Shown here: piece after piece, positions 60,005 through 64,000 of the stretch
How the letters are laid out: every line of letters starts with the position of its first letter
Position numbering within the stretch: the first letter of the stretch is position 1
Assembly: GCF_003206045.1 (NCBI RefSeq)
Contig: NZ_PZJM01000013.1
Coordinates: 1 to 64,000, forward strand
DNA: 64,000 bases
Reading direction: 5' to 3'
DNA from: Salinicola lusitanus
Lineage (GTDB): Bacteria > Pseudomonadota > Gammaproteobacteria > Pseudomonadales > Halomonadaceae
The notes under the pieces: generated by a model
Database searches by the model: none
Told to the model about the DNA's origin: nothing
Seen by the model: the letters and a program-made list of their open reading frames with translations, nothing else
Made by a program: the position numbers and the translations under genes

Positions 60005-60032
60005 TTGACTTTCAACCGGTCACAGGTAGAAT
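60005..60032 (+). promoter_or_regulatory. Promoter of the tRNA array
   Basis: TTGACT at 60005-60010, 16-nt spacer, TAGAAT at 60027-60032, followed by a GC-rich discriminator (GCAGCGCC), typical of stable RNA genes. About 18 nt lie between the -10 box and the first tRNA. Confidence 0.75.
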
Positions 60033-60050
60033 GCAGCGCCACGTGACCAC

Positions 60051-60126
60051 GGGTGGTTAGCTCAGCTGGGAGAGCACCAGCCTTACAAGCTGGGGGTCAC
60101 AGGTTCGAACCCTGTACCACCCACCA
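60051..60126 (+). tRNA. tRNA-Val (anticodon TAC)
   Basis: 76 nt including encoded CCA. Acceptor GGGTGGT/ACCACCC; anticodon arm CCAGC-CTTACAA-GCTGG gives anticodon TAC, reading GTA/GTG and others. First of five tRNAs. Confidence 0.96.
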
Positions 60127-60195
60127 TCATGGTTTCATGATGCTCGGGTATCACGTGTTGCAAGTCGCAGTAGCGGGAAAAGCGTTGGAATATGC

Positions 60196-60272
60196 GGACC
60201 GGTAGTTCAGTCGGTTAGAATGCCGGCCTGTCACGCCGGAGGTCGCGAGTTCGAGTCTCGTCCGGTCCGCCA
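60196..60272 (+). tRNA. tRNA-Asp (anticodon GTC), copy 1
   Basis: 77 nt including CCA. Acceptor GGACCGG/CCGGTCC; anticodon arm CCGGC-CTGTCAC-GCCGG. Identical to copy 2. Confidence 0.96.
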
Positions 60273-60387
60273 TTTCAGCATTTTTCTCACGCCGTCAAGG
60301 TATGCGATGTTGCAGGTGGGGCAGTTCGCTAGTTGCGTAGTTCGTATCGGGGTCCGTGTTTCGGCATGAATTCTCGATGCACAGAGT

Positions 60388-60464
60388 GGACCGGTAGTTC
60401 AGTCGGTTAGAATGCCGGCCTGTCACGCCGGAGGTCGCGAGTTCGAGTCTCGTCCGGTCCGCCA
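60388..60464 (+). tRNA. tRNA-Asp (anticodon GTC), copy 2
   Basis: 77 nt including CCA, identical in sequence to copy 1, separated from it by 115 nt. Confidence 0.96.
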
Positions 60465-60509
60465 CGCTTCGCACTGGTTGTATTTGTAGTATTGAGTCGT
60501 TTGATGTTT

Positions 60510-60586
60510 GGGTGGTTAGCTCAGTTGGTTAGAGCACCAGCTTCACATGCTGGGGGTCACAGGTTCGAGTCCCGTACCACCCACCA
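60510..60586 (+). tRNA. tRNA-Val (anticodon CAC)
   Basis: 77 nt including CCA. Anticodon arm CCAGC-TTCACAT-GCTGG gives CAC, reading GTG. The body is close to tRNA-Val(TAC), with D-loop and anticodon-loop differences. Confidence 0.95.
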
Positions 60587-60590
60587 TAGC

Positions 60591-60667
60591 GGACCGGTAG
60601 TTCAGTTGGTTAGAATGCCGGCCTGTCACGCCGGAGGTCGCGAGTTCGAGTCTCGTCCGGTCCGCCA
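60591..60667 (+). tRNA. tRNA-Asp (anticodon GTC), copy 3
   Basis: 77 nt including CCA. Differs from copies 1 and 2 by one base in the D loop (TTGG instead of TCGG). Only four nt separate it from tRNA-Val(CAC), so both come from one precursor. Confidence 0.96.
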
Positions 60668-60987
60668 TATCGACGTCTTCTGCTGCACTCGATACGTTTC
60701 ACGCCTCGCTGTATGGCGCTGCCGCGATGATCGCGGTTCCCCGCGCTCGAACTTCTGAAGTTCTTTCTTCTCTCTCGTATCTCATGCCATGGTTTCGCCC
60801 CGTCTGGCGGCCGAATCATCACCTCTTCTTGTCTTTAAGCACCCCTATCCCCGTGCTCCCTATCACCCATGCGGTGCTACCGCTTTGGTGGAATGGCTCT
60901 CGTTGCGGTTTTCGTTACACTGACCCTCATACGCGCGTTTGAAACCGCTGCCGGCGGTGTGCGCCTCGACATGAGTGGATCCGATTC
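60668..60987. other. Region after the tRNA array
   Basis: 320 bases with no gene. A weak terminator-like hairpin GAACTT-CTG-AAGTTC at 60749-60763 is followed by TTTCTTC, and a short CCGCGA-TGA-TCGCGG stem is at 60722-60736. The promoter of the downstream reductase gene was not identified. Confidence 0.5.
60749..60770 (+). terminator. Probable terminator of the tRNA array
   Basis: Six-bp stem GAACTT/AAGTTC, three-nt loop, then pyrimidine-rich TTTCTTC. Weak stem but correct position. Confidence 0.45.
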
Positions 60988-63000
60988 GTGACGCGTTTTC
61001 CCAATCTCTTTCGTCCTTTGCAAGTTGGCTCGCTGACGCTGCGCAACCGCGTGGTGATGGGGTCGATGCATACCAACCTGGAAGAAGCACCGAACGGCTT
61101 CGATCGTCTGGCGGCGTTCTACGCGGAACGGGCGCGTCATGGGGTGGGGTTGATCGTCACCGGTGGCATTGCGCCCAACCCTGAAGGGGCGGTCTTCCAA
61201 GGCGCCGCCAAGCTCACCGACGAAGCCGAGGCCGAGCAGCACCGCCCGGTGGTGGAAGCCGTCCATGCACGCGGCGCGCATATCTGTCTGCAGATTCTGC
61301 ACGCGGGTCGCTACGCCTACTCTCCGGATCTGGTAGCGCCTTCGGCGATTGCCGCGCCGATCAACCGCTTTACGCCACGCGCGCTGAGTGACAGCGAGAT
61401 CGAGCGGCAGATCGATGACTTCGCGCGCTGTGCCGAGCTGGCGCAGCGCGCGGGATACGACGGCGTCGAGATCATGGGGTCGGAGGGATATCTGATCAAT
61501 CAGTTCCTGTGTCGCCGGACCAACCACCGCGACGACGCCTGGGGCGGCGATAGCCAGCGCCGGCAGCGCTTCGCCACCGAGATCGTGCGTCGCGTTCGTG
61601 ACGCGTGTGGCCCGGATTTCCTGCTGATCTTTCGGCTGTCGATGATCGATCTGGTGGAGGAGGGCAGTACCGGCGACGAGGTCGTGGCGCTGGCGCTGGC
61701 GATCGAGCGTGCCGGTGCGGATGTGATCAACAGCGGTATCGGCTGGCATGAAGCGCGGGTGCCGACCATCGTCACCAGCGTGCCGCGCGCCGCTTTCGTT
61801 CCGGTCAGCCGGGCGGTGCGCGAAGCGATCTCGATACCGTTGATCGCGACCAATCGTATCAATATGCCGGCGATCGCTGAGGCGGTACTGGCCGAGGGGC
61901 ACGCCGACCTGGTCTCCATGGCGCGTCCTTTTCTCGCCGATCCGGCCTGGATGGCCAAGGCCGAGCAGGATCGAGTCGAGGAGATCAATACCTGCATCGC
62001 CTGCAATCAGGCCTGCCTCGACCACACTTTCCAGGGCAAGCTGACTTCCTGTCTGGTCAATCCGCGCGCCTGTCATGAAACGGAGCTGACGCTACCGCCG
62101 ACCGATGCCCCCAAGCGCATCGCCGTGGTGGGGGCTGGTCCGGCGGGCCTGGCCGCAGCCACCGCCTGCGCCGAGCGTGGCCATCGGGTGACGCTTTTCG
62201 AACGCGATCCGCAGATTGGCGGTCAGTTCCGGTTGGCGCAGCGCATACCCGGGAAGGAGGAGTTCGCCGAGACGCTGCGCTATTTCTCGACGCGGCTCGG
62301 GCTGCTCGGCGTGGAGCTGCGCCTCAACGTGGATGCCGATGTCCAGCAGTTGCGGGAGTTCGACGAGGTCGTCATCGCCACCGGCGTCAGGCCCCGCGAA
62401 CTCGAACTGGAGGGCAGCGATCACCCCTGCGTCATCTCCTACCCCATGGCGATCCTGCACCCGGAGCGCGTCGGGCGTCGCGTCGCCATCATCGGTGCCG
62501 GCGGCATAGGTTTCGATGTCGCTGAACTGTTGGCGCATGCCGAGCAGCCGGCGCTCGATGTCGAGCGTTGGTGCGACGAGTGGGGCGTCGACTTGACGGT
62601 TGAGCACGCCGGCGGCTTGAAGCCGCGGCTGAAGCCCACGGTGCCGCGACAGATCACGCTGCTGCAGCGCAAGACCGGCAAGCCGGGCGCAGGGCTCGGG
62701 GTGACTACCGGCTGGGTCCACCGGGCCGCGCTTCGGGCTCGGCGTGTCGAGACGCTGTCGGGCTGCGTCTATCGACGCATTGATAGTGACGGTCTGCACC
62801 TTGATGTCGAGGGGGAGTCCAGGCGACTGGCGGTCGACAGCATCGTGATCTGCGCCGGGCAGGAGTCGCAGCAGGCGCTCTATGAGGCGCTGGTCGTAAC
62901 CGGGGCGCGAGTTCATCGTATCGGCGGCGCCGATCTGGCGGCGGAACTCGATGCCAAGCGGGCCATCGACCAGGGGGTGCGGCTGGCGGCGACCCTGTGA
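60988..63000 (+). CDS. fadH: NADPH-dependent 2,4-dienoyl-CoA reductase (FadH-like)
   Basis: 670 aa, as E. coli FadH. N-terminal old-yellow-enzyme barrel with FMN (LQILHAGRYAYSP, GYDGVEIMGSEGYLINQFL); the [4Fe-4S] ligands lie in CIACNQACLD and the later Cys of KLTSC; the C-terminal half is an FAD/NADPH domain (VVGAGPAGLAAATACAERGH; IIGAGGIGFDVAELL). Removes double bonds of unsaturated fatty acyl-CoA during beta-oxidation. The start is a GTG at 60988. Confidence 0.93.
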   Translation: MTRFPNLFRPLQVGSLTLRNRVVMGSMHTNLEEAPNGFDRLAAFYAERARHGVGLIVTGGIAPNPEGAVFQGAAKLTDEAEAEQHRPVVEAVHARGAHICLQILHAGRYAYSPDLVAPSAIAAPINRFTPRALSDSEIERQIDDFARCAELAQRAGYDGVEIMGSEGYLINQFLCRRTNHRDDAWGGDSQRRQRFATEIVRRVRDACGPDFLLIFRLSMIDLVEEGSTGDEVVALALAIERAGADVINSGIGWHEARVPTIVTSVPRAAFVPVSRAVREAISIPLIATNRINMPAIAEAVLAEGHADLVSMARPFLADPAWMAKAEQDRVEEINTCIACNQACLDHTFQGKLTSCLVNPRACHETELTLPPTDAPKRIAVVGAGPAGLAAATACAERGHRVTLFERDPQIGGQFRLAQRIPGKEEFAETLRYFSTRLGLLGVELRLNVDADVQQLREFDEVVIATGVRPRELELEGSDHPCVISYPMAILHPERVGRRVAIIGAGGIGFDVAELLAHAEQPALDVERWCDEWGVDLTVEHAGGLKPRLKPTVPRQITLLQRKTGKPGAGLGVTTGWVHRAALRARRVETLSGCVYRRIDSDGLHLDVEGESRRLAVDSIVICAGQESQQALYEALVVTGARVHRIGGADLAAELDAKRAIDQGVRLAATL

Positions 63001-63265
63001 GCGCGTGCCGGATTTGCGTTGAGTCAGCGTGAGAGGGAAGGGCTCCCGCGCTGCCGATAGTCAGGAGCAGATGTTAGACTCGGGTGTTCACCAGTGAGCG
63101 CGAGCCGGGCGACGGCGACCCCGTCGCCGACTGGGTCGCGCTTCTTGTTATTCAGGCCGCCGTGGAATCGACCGCCATGCCTGACCCTCAGAAAACGCGG
63201 ACTCCGCACGCCGTGACCGGCCCGAGCCGCTTTTCTCGATGGAGGGATCGTACAAGGACCCCCAG

Positions 63266-64000
63266 ATGACATCCGACTGTAACCCTCGCTATCTGGCGAG
63301 CGACAACACCTCCGGCATCTGCCCGGAAGCGCTTGATTACCTGATTCGGGCCAATGCCAGCGACGATCTCGCCTACGGCAACGATGCCTGGACTCACCGT
63401 GCCGCGGATCGCTTCCGCGAACTCTTCGACTACGACTGTGACGTCTTCTTCGTCTTCAACGGTACTGCCGCCAACTCGCTTTCGCTGGCGGCGCTGGGCC
63501 AGAGTTACCACAGCGTGATCTGCCACGAACTGGCCCATATCGAGACCGACGAGTGCGGTGGGCCGGAGTTTTTCTCCAACGGCTCCAAGTTGCTGACCAG
63601 CCCGGGTGAGAACGGCAAGCTGACGCCGGAGGGCATCGAGCGCCTGGTGGTCAAGCGCAACGATATCCACTACCCCAAGCCGCGGGTGGTCTCGATCACT
63701 CAGGCCACCGAAGTGGGGACGGTCTATTCCCGCGAGGAGCTGCTGGCGATTCGCACCGTGGCGGACAAGTACGATCTGCGCGTGCACATGGACGGGGCGC
63801 GTTTCGCCAACGCCTGCAGTGCGCTGGATGCCTCCCCGGCCGAGCTGACCTGGCAGGCCGGCGTCGACGTACTCTGCTTTTCCGGCACCAAGAACGGCCT
63901 GCCGATGGGCGAGGCGATTCTGTTCTTCAACAAGGAACTGGCCGAGGATTTCGCCTATCGCTGCAAGCAGGCGGGGCAGCTGGCTTCCAAGATGCGCTTC
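63266..64000 (+). CDS. ltaE: Low-specificity L-threonine aldolase, partial (cut by window end)
   Basis: The first 245 codons are present; the frame is open to the window edge. PLP enzyme that splits threonine/allo-threonine to glycine and acetaldehyde. Visible features: LASDNTSGICPEALDYL at the start, NGTAANSLSLAAL, the HMDGARFAN motif and the PLP-lysine in FSGTKNGLPMGEA. AGGA stands about eight nt before the ATG. Of the Pseudomonas-type (no GGKxxR-like variant). About 100 residues are missing. Confidence 0.92.
   Translation, partial: MTSDCNPRYLASDNTSGICPEALDYLIRANASDDLAYGNDAWTHRAADRFRELFDYDCDVFFVFNGTAANSLSLAALGQSYHSVICHELAHIETDECGGPEFFSNGSKLLTSPGENGKLTPEGIERLVVKRNDIHYPKPRVVSITQATEVGTVYSREELLAIRTVADKYDLRVHMDGARFANACSALDASPAELTWQAGVDVLCFSGTKNGLPMGEAILFFNKELAEDFAYRCKQAGQLASKMRF

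Noticed and set aside
60196-60667. Repeated identical blocks resembling a repeat array or CRISPR
   Set aside because: The repeats are complete tRNA genes with cloverleaf structure and encoded CCA, not CRISPR repeats.
60051-60667. tRNA genes as integration sites of a mobile element
   Set aside because: No integrase, no phage genes and no separate partial copy of a tRNA 3' end in the window.
60492-60758. 88-aa open frame over the tRNA genes
   Set aside because: It reads through tRNA-Val(CAC) and tRNA-Asp; repeated peptide segments merely reflect the tRNA sequences.

Overview
The window is a gene-dense, GC-rich stretch of a gammaproteobacterial chromosome. It is most like a moderately halophilic member of the Halomonadaceae (Halomonas/Salinicola type). 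Reasons: the rpsU-dnaG-rpoD macromolecular synthesis operon, a Cra-controlled fruBKA fructose PTS, aae-type efflux genes, a VC_2705-type Na+/solute symporter with a CrbS-like sensor kinase, strongly acidic proteins (including an acidic insert in RpoD), and Halomonas-like TAXI TRAP and Liv-type ABC cassettes. Genus assignment is inference. I see no IS element, prophage, integrase, CRISPR array or rRNA gene.

Layout. 0.3-3.4 kb: a small acidic lipoprotein, and facing it a membrane PQQ-dependent glucose/quinate-type dehydrogenase. 3.9-9.7 kb: a complete branched-chain/polar amino-acid ABC transporter (SBP, two permeases, two ATPases) ending in a proline-racemase-family enzyme whose two catalytic cysteines are replaced by Ser and Thr. 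9.7-13.0 kb: aaeXAB-like efflux operon. 13.2-16.7 kb: diguanylate cyclase translationally coupled to a periplasmic SUOX-fold protein, a GNAT enzyme and an EamA exporter. 16.9-21.9 kb: a small membrane protein, a secreted DUF192 protein, and a TAXI-TRAP transporter. 22.0-26.2 kb: DUF4385, a MOSC protein, then a beta-carbonic anhydrase with a SulP anion transporter (probable bicarbonate uptake). 26.4-28.8 kb: GNAT and a PhoD-like phosphatase.

28.8-35.8 kb: Cra (FruR) divergent from fruB-fruK-fruA, with a good Cra operator candidate between them. 35.9-41.7 kb: macrodomain hydrolase, BaeRS-like two-component system, folK-folB, plsY and tsaD. 41.8-46.6 kb: promoter, rpsU, internal terminator, dnaG and rpoD. 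46.9-56.9 kb: an acetate-switch-like locus holding a 1321-aa symporter/kinase/receiver hybrid (CrbS-like), an unknown 171-aa membrane protein, the large and small symporter subunits, and, divergently, a cNMP/CBS/DUF294 nucleotidyltransferase with a DnaQ-like exonuclease. 57.0-60.0 kb: ttcA, FAD-dependent urate hydroxylase (HpxO-like) and an alpha/beta hydrolase. 60.05-60.67 kb: a five-tRNA array Val(TAC)-Asp-Asp-Val(CAC)-Asp. 61-64 kb: a FadH-like dienoyl-CoA reductase and a low-specificity L-threonine aldolase cut by the window edge.

Most of this is core or well-known accessory metabolism. The least explained elements are the Ser/Thr proline-racemase homologue at the end of the ABC operon, the cysteine-free SUOX-like protein coupled to a diguanylate cyclase, a coaxially nested 74-nt stem structure at 23.34-23.42 kb, tandem 18-bp repeats upstream of the ABC operon, and a dyad TGCGACA-N3/4-TGTCGCA present at two intergenic sites.
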